A stretch of 64,000 bases of DNA from SIG452 sp045541975 (lineage in GTDB: Bacteria; Bacillota; Clostridia; UMGS1840), in NCBI GenBank assembly GCA_045541975.1, contig JAZQKB010000016.1, forward strand, positions 1 to 64,000, given 5' to 3'. Both the position numbers and the translations under genes were made by a program. Of the stretch, positions 8,355-15,757 are shown in pieces. Every line of letters starts with the position of its first letter. Positions within the stretch are counted from its first letter, which is position 1. The notes below the pieces were generated by a model. It was not told the origin of the DNA. It searched no databases and saw only the letters and a program-made list of their open reading frames with translations.

Positions 8355-11300
8355 ATGTATCAGAAAATTCATACCAAAATGCCCTGGTTAGACCAGTTTG
8401 TTTCGCAGATTAACCGGGAAGCTCCTCATTCTCAGTGGGGTGCCTATGCCACAAGAGAACAGGCTTTCACCTGCGATATCTTAAAATCTCCCAATGTGAA
8501 ATGCTTAAACGGAAACTGGAAATTCCGTTACTATGATGAAGTACCCTCCTACGATGCACATTTAGATAAAAATTTCACTGCCGAAATCCCCGTTCCCGGC
8601 AACTGGGAATATTTTGGCTTCGGCGAACCCGTCTACACCAACTTTACCTATCCCTGGAGATATTATGAAACCGAGGGATGCGTGGTGTATCCCACCGATG
8701 ACGGAAAAAATAGAGTGGTAAATGCTCCCAATCTCCCCAAGAAAAATCCCACCGGTATTTACGAAACCACCTTCACTGTAACCGATGACTGGTGCAAAAA
8801 AGACACCTTCATTCAGTTTGACGGGGTGGAAACCTCCTATATTTTGTGGGTAAACGATCAGGAAGTTGGCTATGCGGAAGATAGTAAGCTTCCCTCCACC
8901 TTCGATATTACCGAATTTGTAAAACCCGGTGAAAATACCGTAACTGTGCAGGTAATGAAGCTTGCAACCTCTTCCTATGTGGAAGATCAGGACTACTGGT
9001 ATTTAGCAGGGATTTACCGTCCGGTATACTTAATTTCCAAACCGAAAAAACGTATCGTGGATGTGAAGGTGTTAACCGATTACGAACGGGGTGAGGGTAG
9101 TATCAGCGGTAACATTTTGTTAAACCGTGTGAACGGCTTTGCCAACGATACCTTAACCTTTGAAATTTATGACGGCGAAACCTTAGTGTATTCCGCTTGT
9201 CCCGAAATTGGCACAGAATCCAGACACGATGACCGTCTTCCCGATTGCAACGGGGCGTTAATTAACGCCAATGTGGGAGCGGTGGAACCCTGGACTCCCG
9301 AAACTCCCAAGCTTTACACCGTTGTTTGCACCTTAACCGATTCTGACGGCAATCTGCTGGATATGGAATCTTACCGCATCGGTTTCAGACGAATTGAAAT
9401 TATAAAAGGTGTGGTTCATTTAAACGGTCAGAGAATGATTGTAAAAGGAATGAACCGTCACGAGCATCATGTGTATACCGGCAGAACCTTAAGCCGTGAA
9501 ATCATCATCCGTGAAGTGGAAAATATGAAACGGATGAACATCAACGCCGTAAGAACCTGTCACTATCCTGCTTGCCGTGAATTTTACGAACTTTGCGACG
9601 AATACGGTTTAATGGTAATGCTGGAATGTAACGTGGAAAGCCACGGTGTATACGGTCAGTTAACCCGTAGTCCCGAATGGGCACCCGAATTTGTGAACCG
9701 TGCTGCCCGTATGGCAACCTTCTATAAAAATCACGCTTGTATTTATTGCTGGTCCTTAGGGAACGAAAGCGGTGTGGGTCCTGCTCACGCAGCAATGTAC
9801 GGCTGGATCAAACAATACGATCCCACCAGACTTTGCCAGTATGAAGGCGGCGAAATTTTAGATGTGAGCAAACGGATGAGCGATACTCGTCCCTTTATGT
9901 ATGCACAGCAATGGATGATCCGTGATATGATTTCCGATGTGGATGACGACAGACCGATTATCTTAATCGAAATGCTCTATCAGATGCTAAATGCCGGCTC
10001 CGGTGTTCAGCGTTATGTGGATTGCGTATTAAAATATCCTCGATTCCAGGGCGGCTTTGCATGGGATTTAATCGACAAAGGCATTGCTACCAAGGACGAA
10101 AATGGCGTAGAATTTTACGGATATGCCGGTGCTTTTAACGAATCCATCCGGGAGGTGGAATGTGCTCCCTTCTTTACCAATAACGGTGTCATGCTGGGGG
10201 ATTACACATGGAAACCTGGTGCCTATGAGCTGAAGATGGGATATATGCCCATTATCTTTAGAAAACCTCATTATGACCACCGTGAAATCACCAAATTTGA
10301 AAACAGATATCTAGTGTCCAACACCAATATGGCGTTAGACAGCAGTCATTATGATGTCACTGCTACTGTATATGAAAACGGTTATCCCATAAAAACCGTA
10401 AATGTGGATTTACCCTTATTAAAACCCGGTGAAACCATTGACTGGACTTATAAGGTGGACTACGAATCCAAAACGAATGCAAAATATCATATCCTCTTTA
10501 CTGTATATGCCAAGGATGCAACCAAATCTTATGAAGCCGGCTATGAGCTGGGTTATGCACAGTTTGAATTGGAACACGGCAAAACTGAAAAAATCTTTGT
10601 TCCGAAACTTTCTTCTAATTATACTGTAAATGAAGATGAAACGAACATCACCGTAACTGATGGAAGCTTCACCGTGGTATTCGGAAAAGATACCGGTGCT
10701 ATCAAAACCTTGGTAAAAGACGGTACCATCTACTTAATGGAAGGTTGGAAACAGCAGTATTACCGTCCTGCCTGCGGTACCAACTGTCCGGGCATGCCCT
10801 GGGGCAGAAATGTGTTGTGGGATGAAATGAAAAATCCTGATTCCAACTGCTTGGGCGTTACCTACTATCAGGGAAATGACGGCAGAGTGGTGGTAGAAAG
10901 CGAAACCTGCACCACTGGTGCTACCGGCTACCATATTTATTCTAAACTGGTTTATACCGTGTTAAAAGATCAGATTCACGTTGACGTGGTATACGATATG
11001 GATAAAGACTTAGGAGACCTTCCCAGAATCGGGGAAGAATTGGTCATTCCCGCAGGCTTTGAAAGCTTAAAATACTTTGCCTACGGAAGAAACGAAAGCT
11101 ATTGCGACAGAATGCTTTCTCCCGTGAAAGCGGTATACGAAAGTGAAGTAGAGCAGGAGCATTTCCCCTTCAATCCTCCCGTGGAAAACGGCGGACACGA
11201 ATCCACCGAATGGCTGGAAATTTCCGACAAAAACGGTCATACCCTACGCTTTGAAGGTGACTTACCTTTCCATTTTGACATTCATCATAACACTGTGGAA

Positions 11301-11477
11301 GATTACTTAACCGCAGGTTATGAACACCGCTTAATAAGAAGACCCGAAAGCTATCTGCATATTGATGCTCGCCACGCCGGTATCGGTGGAGAAATGGTAT
11401 GGATTTCTTCTCTCTATCCGGAAAACCGTGTGAATGCGGATAAGTACTTATTCGGCTTCACCATTAGTGTAAAGTAA
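8355..11477 (+). CDS. GH2 family LacZ-type beta-galactosidase
   Basis: A 1040-residue five-domain enzyme of the E. coli LacZ layout: a sugar-binding jelly roll, Ig-like domains, a TIM barrel, and a C-terminal Bgal_small_N-type domain. The acid/base is Glu471 in SLGNESGVG and the predicted nucleophile is Glu539 in ILIEMLYQM; both line up with LacZ Glu461 and Glu537. NRHEHH and HYPACREFYELCDEYG are also conserved. After the nucleophile, the usual Y-A/S-H-A-M-G-N run is replaced by MLYQMLNAG, so galactose specificity is not assured. There is no signal peptide, so it is cytoplasmic. The start follows AAAAAGGAGAATAGGTT. It is probably co-transcribed with the isomerase/acyl-CoA synthetase fusion. 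Confidence 0.88.
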   Translation: MYQKIHTKMPWLDQFVSQINREAPHSQWGAYATREQAFTCDILKSPNVKCLNGNWKFRYYDEVPSYDAHLDKNFTAEIPVPGNWEYFGFGEPVYTNFTYPWRYYETEGCVVYPTDDGKNRVVNAPNLPKKNPTGIYETTFTVTDDWCKKDTFIQFDGVETSYILWVNDQEVGYAEDSKLPSTFDITEFVKPGENTVTVQVMKLATSSYVEDQDYWYLAGIYRPVYLISKPKKRIVDVKVLTDYERGEGSISGNILLNRVNGFANDTLTFEIYDGETLVYSACPEIGTESRHDDRLPDCNGALINANVGAVEPWTPETPKLYTVVCTLTDSDGNLLDMESYRIGFRRIEIIKGVVHLNGQRMIVKGMNRHEHHVYTGRTLSREIIIREVENMKRMNINAVRTCHYPACREFYELCDEYGLMVMLECNVESHGVYGQLTRSPEWAPEFVNRAARMATFYKNHACIYCWSLGNESGVGPAHAAMYGWIKQYDPTRLCQYEGGEILDVSKRMSDTRPFMYAQQWMIRDMISDVDDDRPIILIEMLYQMLNAGSGVQRYVDCVLKYPRFQGGFAWDLIDKGIATKDENGVEFYGYAGAFNESIREVECAPFFTNNGVMLGDYTWKPGAYELKMGYMPIIFRKPHYDHREITKFENRYLVSNTNMALDSSHYDVTATVYENGYPIKTVNVDLPLLKPGETIDWTYKVDYESKTNAKYHILFTVYAKDATKSYEAGYELGYAQFELEHGKTEKIFVPKLSSNYTVNEDETNITVTDGSFTVVFGKDTGAIKTLVKDGTIYLMEGWKQQYYRPACGTNCPGMPWGRNVLWDEMKNPDSNCLGVTYYQGNDGRVVVESETCTTGATGYHIYSKLVYTVLKDQIHVDVVYDMDKDLGDLPRIGEELVIPAGFESLKYFAYGRNESYCDRMLSPVKAVYESEVEQEHFPFNPPVENGGHESTEWLEISDKNGHTLRFEGDLPFHFDIHHNTVEDYLTAGYEHRLIRRPESYLHIDARHAGIGGEMVWISSLYPENRVNADKYLFGFTISVK

Positions 11478-11493
11478 GGATTTGACAATAGCC

Positions 11494-11562
11494 GCAGAAT
11501 CAATGAATCTCACCGCTCGCAGTATAATATATACAGCTTCGGGTTCGATTTCTTGATTCTGC
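11494..11562. repeat. Nested inverted-repeat element, copy A
   Basis: The outer arms GCAGAATCAA (11494-11503) and TTGATTCTGC (11553-11562) pair perfectly over 10 bases. Inside is CTCACCGCTCG followed by a hairpin based on GTATA/TATAC. The preceding sequence GGATTTGA and the core TCACCGCTCG recur 118 bases downstream in copy B, and a related core occurs in copy C at 38.9 kb. This element fills the gap after lacZ. It encodes no protein. Confidence 0.6.
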
Positions 11563-11615
11563 ATACAATTCTCTGCATCCCATTATATAGAGTAGGGATT
11601 TGAAAAACGGCGTCT

Positions 11616-11684
11616 AATTAATGAACCTCACCGCTCGGCATGCACTCGGTACGCCTTCGGGCTTGCCAAGGCGTTGCCTTGATT
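11616..11684. repeat. Nested inverted-repeat element, copy B
   Basis: AATTAA (11616-11621) pairs with TTGATT (11679-11684). The core CTCACCGCTCG is identical to copy A, and is followed by an imperfect hairpin, GGCATGC/GTACGCC. With the shared upstream GGATTTGA, copies A and B form a degenerate direct repeat of about 118 bases. The stem sequences differ while the ability to pair is kept. Confidence 0.58.
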
Positions 11685-11857
11685 ATTGGATCATTTCTGC
11701 ATTGATGTGGTCTGTGTTGATTTCCATACAGGTTAGCCTGTGGTATTTTGGAATTTTTGTGCCAAGCGTCTATCTTTTGGGAGTTGTAGGACAGGTGATT
11801 GTGGTATTGTCTGCATATTTAAAAAAAGAAAACAACAAAAAAGCTGAATCAAACTGA
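11621..11857 (+). CDS. Possible small membrane protein (78 codons), doubtful
   Basis: I do not recognise this frame. From about residue 22 it encodes two hydrophobic segments, around WIISALMWSVLISI and FVPSVYLLGVVGQVIVVL, ending in a short lysine-rich tail. The first 20 or so codons lie inside repeat copy B, and there is no ribosome binding site before the ATG at 11621; an internal ATG at codon 30 also lacks one. It may be the remnant of a small membrane protein gene interrupted by the repeat, or chance coding. Its end coincides with the terminator at 11841-11870. Confidence 0.3.
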   Translation: MNLTARHALGTPSGLPRRCLDYWIISALMWSVLISIQVSLWYFGIFVPSVYLLGVVGQVIVVLSAYLKKENNKKAESN

Positions 11858-11870
11858 TTCAGCTTTTTTT
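11841..11870. terminator. Bidirectional intrinsic terminator
   Basis: AAGCTGAATCA (11841-11851) pairs perfectly with TGATTCAGCTT (11855-11865). An A-run precedes it and a T-run follows, so it can stop both plus-strand transcripts from the lacZ side and minus-strand rplS. Confidence 0.88.
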
Positions 11871-11889
11871 GACAATGTGGTCGGAAAGA

Positions 11890-12237
11890 TTAGTCGCCCA
11901 GTCTTTCTCTAACTTTTGCAGCTTTACCAACACGTTTTCTTAAGTAGAACAGTTTTGCTCTTCTTACTTTACCGTGTCTTACAACTACAACTTTGTCGAT
12001 AATGGGGGAATTAACCGGGAAGGTTCTTTCAACACCGATACCGGAAGATAATCTTCTAACGGTGAAGGTTTCCTGGATTCCGCCGCCTTTTTTCTTGATC
12101 ACGGTGCCTTCATACATCTGAACTCTTTCTTTTGCACCTTCTCTTACCTTAACATACACTTTCACGGTATCACCGATCTGAATGTTAGGCATATCAGTTC
12201 TTAACTGATCCATAGTAATGGCCTTTAAAACGTCCAT
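11890..12237 (-). CDS. rplS: 50S ribosomal protein L19
   Basis: This 115-residue protein sits at the 30S-50S interface. Diagnostic stretches are IQIGDTVKVYVKVREG, the Arg/Lys-rich middle VRRLSSGIGVERTFPVNSP and the terminal KLFYLRKRVGKAAKVRER; length is normal. A strong AAGGAGA lies just upstream of the ATG on the minus strand. Unlike the common rpsP-rimM-trmD-rplS order, it stands alone here, with its own promoter (12358-12386), a roughly 120-base leader and its own terminator. Confidence 0.97.
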   Translation of the reverse strand: MDVLKAITMDQLRTDMPNIQIGDTVKVYVKVREGAKERVQMYEGTVIKKKGGGIQETFTVRRLSSGIGVERTFPVNSPIIDKVVVVRHGKVRRAKLFYLRKRVGKAAKVRERLGD

Positions 12238-12357
12238 GTCGAATCTCCTTTCTTGATAAGCGTTCTTTACACGACTCGGAAAACCCTTCTTACTTTTTCC
12301 CGGGTGGGAGCTGCTTTCCCGTGTAAGCGGACCGCTCCTTTTACACTACAGGAACAT
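12238..12357 (-). promoter_or_regulatory. Structured 5' leader of rplS (possible L19 leader)
   Basis: Between the promoter and the rplS ribosome binding site there are about 120 transcribed bases. They hold GTGTAA/TTACAC around a GC-rich loop, and complementary GAGC/GCTC and CCCGGG-containing segments. Firmicute rplS genes are known to carry an L19 leader element; whether this matches that consensus needs a covariance search. Confidence 0.4.
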
Positions 12358-12386
12358 ATTTTACCATAAAGAATCTATATTGTCAA
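12358..12386 (-). promoter_or_regulatory. Sigma-A-type promoter for rplS
   Basis: On the minus strand a perfect TTGACA (12381-12386) is followed after 17 bases by TAAAAT (12358-12363). Confidence 0.85.
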
Positions 12387-12514
12387 GCTTTTTTGCGAAA
12401 ATTTGCGAAAAATTTAACAATTTTTTATGCGTGTCAAACAAAAGCCATTTGCATAAGTTGATAGTGGGGCAATCGCCTTAGAATCTTGGGCTTACACGGG
12501 AGAAGGGATGGGTT

Positions 12515-13390
12515 ATGATGTGTCAAAGGATTTCGGTTATTGGTGGAGATTTACGGCAGATTTTCGCGGCAAAAAGGCTTTTGGAACAAGGGCATGAGGT
12601 GACTGTGTATGGATTTTCTTCTGCTCACATGGACGGTTTTTTAAAATTTTTGGATATATCCGATCTAAAACATGTGTTGGGTGGAGCAGACTGTGTGTTA
12701 CTGCCTCTTCCGGTTTCAAAAGACGGCAAAACGCTGAACACCCCACTTTGGGAAGAAAATCTGTCTTTATCGGAGCTTTTTGAAACAATTCCAAAAGAAA
12801 CTGTTGTGTTTTGCGGAATGGCAGAAAAACTTCCTCTATCTTATCGAAATCGTGTGACTGACTATGCCAAAGAAGAAGACTTTTTAGTAAAAAATGCATA
12901 TCTTACGGCAGAAGCTGCGGTGGAAATTGCAATCAGGGAGACACCAATTTCGCTACTTGGCATGCCTGTTCTCATCACCGGCTACGGAAGAATCGGAAGC
13001 TTTTTGGCAAAGATGCTAAAATCTTTGGGAGCCAGCACCTATGTGGCTGCAAGGCGAGATACTCATTTTGCCAAAATGGAACTGGAGGGACATATTCCGG
13101 TTTCCTATGATAGCCTTCCTACTATGCTTCCGAAGATGGAGCTTATTTTTAATACCGTTCCCAACTTGATTTTTTCAGAATCTTTCATTTTCTTTATCCA
13201 AAAGAACTGTCTGTTTGTGGATTTGGCATCTCTGCCCGGCGGTATTGATTTTGATGCTGCCAAAGCACAGGGAATAAAAGTGATGCATGCCTTGTCCCTG
13301 CCCGGAAAGGTTGCTCCGGTTTCCTCCGGAAAGATTGTGGCGGATACCGTTATCCGTCTGCTTTCCAAACAAAACTGCAATAAGGAATGA
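12515..13390 (+). CDS. spoVFA: Dipicolinate synthase subunit A
   Basis: A 291-residue NAD(P)-binding protein that, with SpoVFB, converts a diaminopimelate-pathway intermediate to dipicolinic acid in the mother cell late in sporulation. The N-terminal domain begins RISVIGGDLRQIFAAKRL; the second Rossmann fold shows VLITGYGRIGSFLAKML; SLPGGIDFDAAKAQGI near the C-terminus is typical of DpaA. AGAAGG lies about 8 bases before tandem ATGs at 12515/12518. It is separated from asd-dapG, its usual Bacillus neighbours; only spoVFB follows. Its presence argues for a true spore former. Confidence 0.93.
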   Translation: MMCQRISVIGGDLRQIFAAKRLLEQGHEVTVYGFSSAHMDGFLKFLDISDLKHVLGGADCVLLPLPVSKDGKTLNTPLWEENLSLSELFETIPKETVVFCGMAEKLPLSYRNRVTDYAKEEDFLVKNAYLTAEAAVEIAIRETPISLLGMPVLITGYGRIGSFLAKMLKSLGASTYVAARRDTHFAKMELEGHIPVSYDSLPTMLPKMELIFNTVPNLIFSESFIFFIQKNCLFVDLASLPGGIDFDAAKAQGIKVMHALSLPGKVAPVSSGKIVADTVIRLLSKQNCNKE

Positions 13391-13397
13391 CGTGTCT

Positions 13398-13970
13398 ATG
13401 AATCCCATTAAGATAGGCTACTGTCTGACCGGTTCCTATTGCACCTTCCAAAAATCACTGACGGAGCTTTCCCGTTTACTTGAGGACGGTTTTGAAGTGT
13501 TTCCCATGATGAGCGACAATGCATACAAAACCGACACCCGCTTCGGAAAAGCTTCCGATTTCGTTCAGAAAATTGAAGAAATGACGGGCAAAAAGGTGCT
13601 GTCCACCATTAGCGAGGTGGAACCTATCGGCCCGAAAAAATACATTGATGTGATGGTGGTTGCTCCCTGTACGGGGAACACCATGTCCAAACTGGCAAAC
13701 GGCATCACAGACACCTCTGCCACCATGGCGGTGAAAGCATGTTTAAGAAACGGCATTCCCGTGGTGATTGCCCTTGCCACCAATGACGGCCTGGGCCAGT
13801 CTGCCAAAAGCTTAGGAATGATGCTTCCCGTGAAGAATGTATATTTTGTGCCATTAGCCCAGGATGATCCGGTAAAAAAGCCAACCTCATTGGTTTGCGA
13901 TTTTACCAAATTAAAGGACACCTTGCTTTTAGCTTTGGAAGGAAAACAATTTCAGCCGATTATTGAGTAG
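13398..13970 (+). CDS. spoVFB: Dipicolinate synthase subunit B
   Basis: A 190-residue flavoprotein-fold subunit of dipicolinate synthase. It reads KIGYCLTGSYCTFQKS at the N-terminus, PCTGNTMSKLANGITD in the flavin-binding region, and ends in a short acidic tail. The start chosen is the ATG at 13398, seven bases after the spoVFA stop, because the family begins at this residue; a longer frame from 13287 only overlaps spoVFA. It shares the operon and its terminator at 13991-14032 with spoVFA. Confidence 0.93.
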   Translation: MNPIKIGYCLTGSYCTFQKSLTELSRLLEDGFEVFPMMSDNAYKTDTRFGKASDFVQKIEEMTGKKVLSTISEVEPIGPKKYIDVMVVAPCTGNTMSKLANGITDTSATMAVKACLRNGIPVVIALATNDGLGQSAKSLGMMLPVKNVYFVPLAQDDPVKKPTSLVCDFTKLKDTLLLALEGKQFQPIIE

Positions 13971-13990
13971 CTTTATTAAAGTTTTTTAAG

Positions 13991-14032
13991 AAAAAGAGAC
14001 CGCACCCCCAAAAGGAGTGCGGCTCTTTTTTT
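13991..14032 (+). terminator. Terminator after spoVFA-spoVFB
   Basis: CCGCAC (14000-14005) pairs with GTGCGG (14017-14022), extended outwards by AGAG/CTCT with one bulged A, and a T-run follows. Confidence 0.85.
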
Positions 14033-14077
14033 ATGAAGCATAGATTGAAAATTCCAGCAAAAATAAAAAAATTTTGC

Positions 14078-14106
14078 TTGAAAAAAAGAAGAAAATATGC
14101 TATAAT
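14078..14106 (+). promoter_or_regulatory. Promoter of the small-protein leader transcript
   Basis: TTGAAA (14078-14083), a 17-base spacer ending in TGC, and TATAAT (14101-14106). Confidence 0.75.
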
Positions 14107-14125
14107 TTTAGTGTGATGAAATCAT

Positions 14126-14242
14126 CGTGTGAGCGTACATATAGCTTGTATAACCCATCGGCATAGGGTTGTATAAACGATAAGTTTCGCTGGTCGACTC
14201 ACCGTCATTGAAACACAAATGCTACTGCCGTAGGTATTGTGT
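14126..14242 (+). promoter_or_regulatory. Structured leader RNA upstream of a small conserved protein
   Basis: The transcribed leader contains a 9-bp stem GTATAACCC/GGGTTGTAT (14148-14156 with 14166-14174, some G-U pairs), a closing pair GTGAG/CTCAC (14129-14133 with 14198-14202), and a second arm ACACAA/TTGTGT plus CTAC/GTAG capped by TGCC (14213-14242). The last arm ends three bases before the ribosome binding site AAGGAGGTG. No known riboswitch motif was recognised and no terminator is visible here, so control of translation is the more likely mode if it is regulatory. Confidence 0.5.
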
Positions 14243-14259
14243 GAAAGGAGGTGTTCGAT

Positions 14260-14508
14260 GTGAAACGGGTTCAGGCAGCGTGTATTTTTCAAACATTGGT
14301 GTTTCAGCAAAAAGAGGATCCATATCTTTCTTTAGAAAGAAAAATCGCTTTGAACAAAGAAGAATATGAAAAATACAAGGCATCAATGGACAAAAATGGC
14401 ACACGGTATCAAATCACCGAAGAAGCCGCGCAATCTGACGGAGCAATTCTTGTTCGGGTTCGTAAACAGTACAACGATAAAACGGATGTAGCTGAGTATT
14501 TTAACTAA
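14260..14508 (+). CDS. Small conserved hypothetical protein (82 aa)
   Basis: The GTG at 14260 lies 7-8 bases after a strong AGGAGGT; an upstream in-frame GTG at 14251 is inside that site and is rejected. The product begins VKRVQAACIFQTLVFQQKED, continues with a charged helix (KIALNKEEYEKYKASMDKN) and ends in a beta-like segment with VRVRKQYN. It resembles small uncharacterised proteins I associate with other gut Clostridia, but I know no function. It is soluble, with no signal peptide. The unusually elaborate leader suggests regulated expression. Confidence 0.65.
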   Translation: MKRVQAACIFQTLVFQQKEDPYLSLERKIALNKEEYEKYKASMDKNGTRYQITEEAAQSDGAILVRVRKQYNDKTDVAEYFN

Positions 14509-14510
14509 AA

Positions 14511-14542
14511 GGATAGCCGTTTGCTTTTGGCAGACGGCTATC
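14511..14542 (+). other. Perfect hairpin after the small protein gene
   Basis: GATAGCCGT (14512-14520) pairs with ACGGCTATC (14534-14542), with further TGC/GCA pairing inside. No T-run follows, so this is a stable 3' hairpin rather than an ordinary terminator. Confidence 0.55.
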
Positions 14543-14573
14543 ATAATCACAATGGAATAAAAAAGTGAAAACG

Positions 14574-14639
14574 ACACATGTTGCACAGTTTGTGCGTAAA
14601 TCTGATTACGGTACAAAGCTTGTGAACATGTGTTTTTTT
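14574..14639 (+). terminator. Cloverleaf-like terminator between the small protein gene and the DUF2798 gene
   Basis: The outer stem ACACATGTT/AACATGTGT (14574-14582 with 14625-14633) encloses three short hairpins placed almost end to end: GCACA/TGTGC (14583-14595), GTAA/TTAC (14596-14609) and ACAA/TTGT (14613-14623). A run of seven Ts follows the outer stem. It therefore looks like an intrinsic terminator whose stem is a four-way junction. No tRNA identity features (T-loop, CCA) are present. Confidence 0.6.
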
Positions 14640-14662
14640 ATAACATAAAAAGGAGAATGATT

Positions 14663-15238
14663 ATGCCAAAAAATCAAATTCAGAGAATGGTTTTTGCACT
14701 GATTACAGTTGTCATTACCGTTCATGCGTATGTGTTTTACAGTTTATATGTGATTCACGGAGAAATGTTTATAGAACACACCGGTGAATCCGGCGTATTA
14801 GCTGGGATCAACAAAATGGGAGGAGTTTCCGTATTTGGCACACCCATTCCGATTTGGGCGGTAGTGCTGATTGAGTTTTTCTTTGCCTATGTGTTGGAAA
14901 TGCTTTTAGGTTCACCGTTATCCTTCCGGTTAGCCTGCAAAAATTTCAATCCCAAAACAACGCATCCGGTCTTGTTTGAAACGGCTATTATTTGTGCAAC
15001 AGTAAGCATTATGTGTCCCGTAATGAGCTTGATTGCGGCATTTCTTTATTATAATTACCAGGCAGGATTCCAGCTGTGGACATTTTTAGCAGAATGGCTG
15101 AAATTAATTTGCTATAATTTTCCTTTTGCATTTTTCACACAGCTCTTTTTGATTCAGCCACTAGTCAGAACCATTTTTAAAATGCTCTTCTGCCGTGGTG
15201 AAAAAAACAAGGGCGAAGTGCAAGAAATAACTGTTTAG
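14663..15238 (+). CDS. DUF2798-type integral membrane protein
   Basis: A 191-residue protein with about four membrane segments arranged as two similar hairpins. The first follows MPKNQIQRMVFALITVVITVH (the FNxIF/xRMVFAL-like opening typical of DUF2798 proteins) and the second contains a related unit around TAIICATVSIMCPVMSL. The function of the family is unknown. The start chosen is the ATG at 14663 after AAGGAGA; a longer frame from 14630 lies in the upstream terminator. carD follows 15 bases later. Confidence 0.72.
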   Translation: MPKNQIQRMVFALITVVITVHAYVFYSLYVIHGEMFIEHTGESGVLAGINKMGGVSVFGTPIPIWAVVLIEFFFAYVLEMLLGSPLSFRLACKNFNPKTTHPVLFETAIICATVSIMCPVMSLIAAFLYYNYQAGFQLWTFLAEWLKLICYNFPFAFFTQLFLIQPLVRTIFKMLFCRGEKNKGEVQEITV

Positions 15239-15253
15239 GAAAGGTGTGAGCAG

Positions 15254-15754
15254 ATGTTTTGTGTGAATGATGTGGTAATGTATGGCGTCAACGGAATTTG
15301 CAAAATTATAGAAATTGCCCAAAAAGATTTTTCAGGAGAAGAAAAAACCTATTACGTGCTAAAACCGTTATACGATGATCGGGCAAGTTATTATGTTCCT
15401 GTGGATAGCCGGATACTGACCGAAAAAATGCATAAGGTTTTATCGGAGCAGGAGATTTCCACACTGATGAAATCTTTTCGTGAAGAAGAAACTCTATGGA
15501 TTTCCGATGAGAAACAACGAAAAGAGAATTATCAGAAAGCGATTGCGAACGGAGACCGTTTGGATTTGCTTCGGATGATTAAAAGTTTGTGTCACGAAAA
15601 AGAAGAACGGCAGAAAATGGGAAAAAATTTGCATCTGGCAGATGAAAAATTCTTAAAAGATGCCATGAAACTTCTGCGTGACGAATTTCACTACACCATG
15701 AAGATTTCCGAAGCTGATTTCATGCAGTTTTTATTTGGAGGACCTGCCAAATAG
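15254..15754 (+). CDS. CarD-family transcriptional regulator
   Basis: A 166-residue protein. The N-terminal 65 residues form the RNA-polymerase-binding CarD/TRCF-RID Tudor-like domain (DVVMYGVNGICKIIEI, then YYVLKPLYDDRASYYVPV). An alpha-helical C-terminal domain follows (MIKSLCHEKEERQKMGKNL, DEKFLKDAMKLLRDEF), as in CdnL. CarD proteins stabilise open promoter complexes. A ribosome binding site, GGAAAGGTG, is present. The gene ends four bases from the stop of the convergent MocR gene; no terminator separates them. Confidence 0.88.
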   Translation: MFCVNDVVMYGVNGICKIIEIAQKDFSGEEKTYYVLKPLYDDRASYYVPVDSRILTEKMHKVLSEQEISTLMKSFREEETLWISDEKQRKENYQKAIANGDRLDLLRMIKSLCHEKEERQKMGKNLHLADEKFLKDAMKLLRDEFHYTMKISEADFMQFLFGGPAK

Positions 15755-15757
15755 CGG

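Noticed and set aside
12293..12305. Noc box or parS-like palindrome near CCCGGG
   Set aside because: Flanking bases do not match either consensus; it lies in the rplS leader.
13565..13921. Antisense open frame of 118 codons over spoVFB
   Set aside because: A shadow of the real gene on the other strand: no ribosome binding site and no recognisable protein.
14574..14639. tRNA or tmRNA gene
   Set aside because: Cloverleaf-like folding but none of the conserved T-loop, D-loop or CCA features, and a T-run follows directly.
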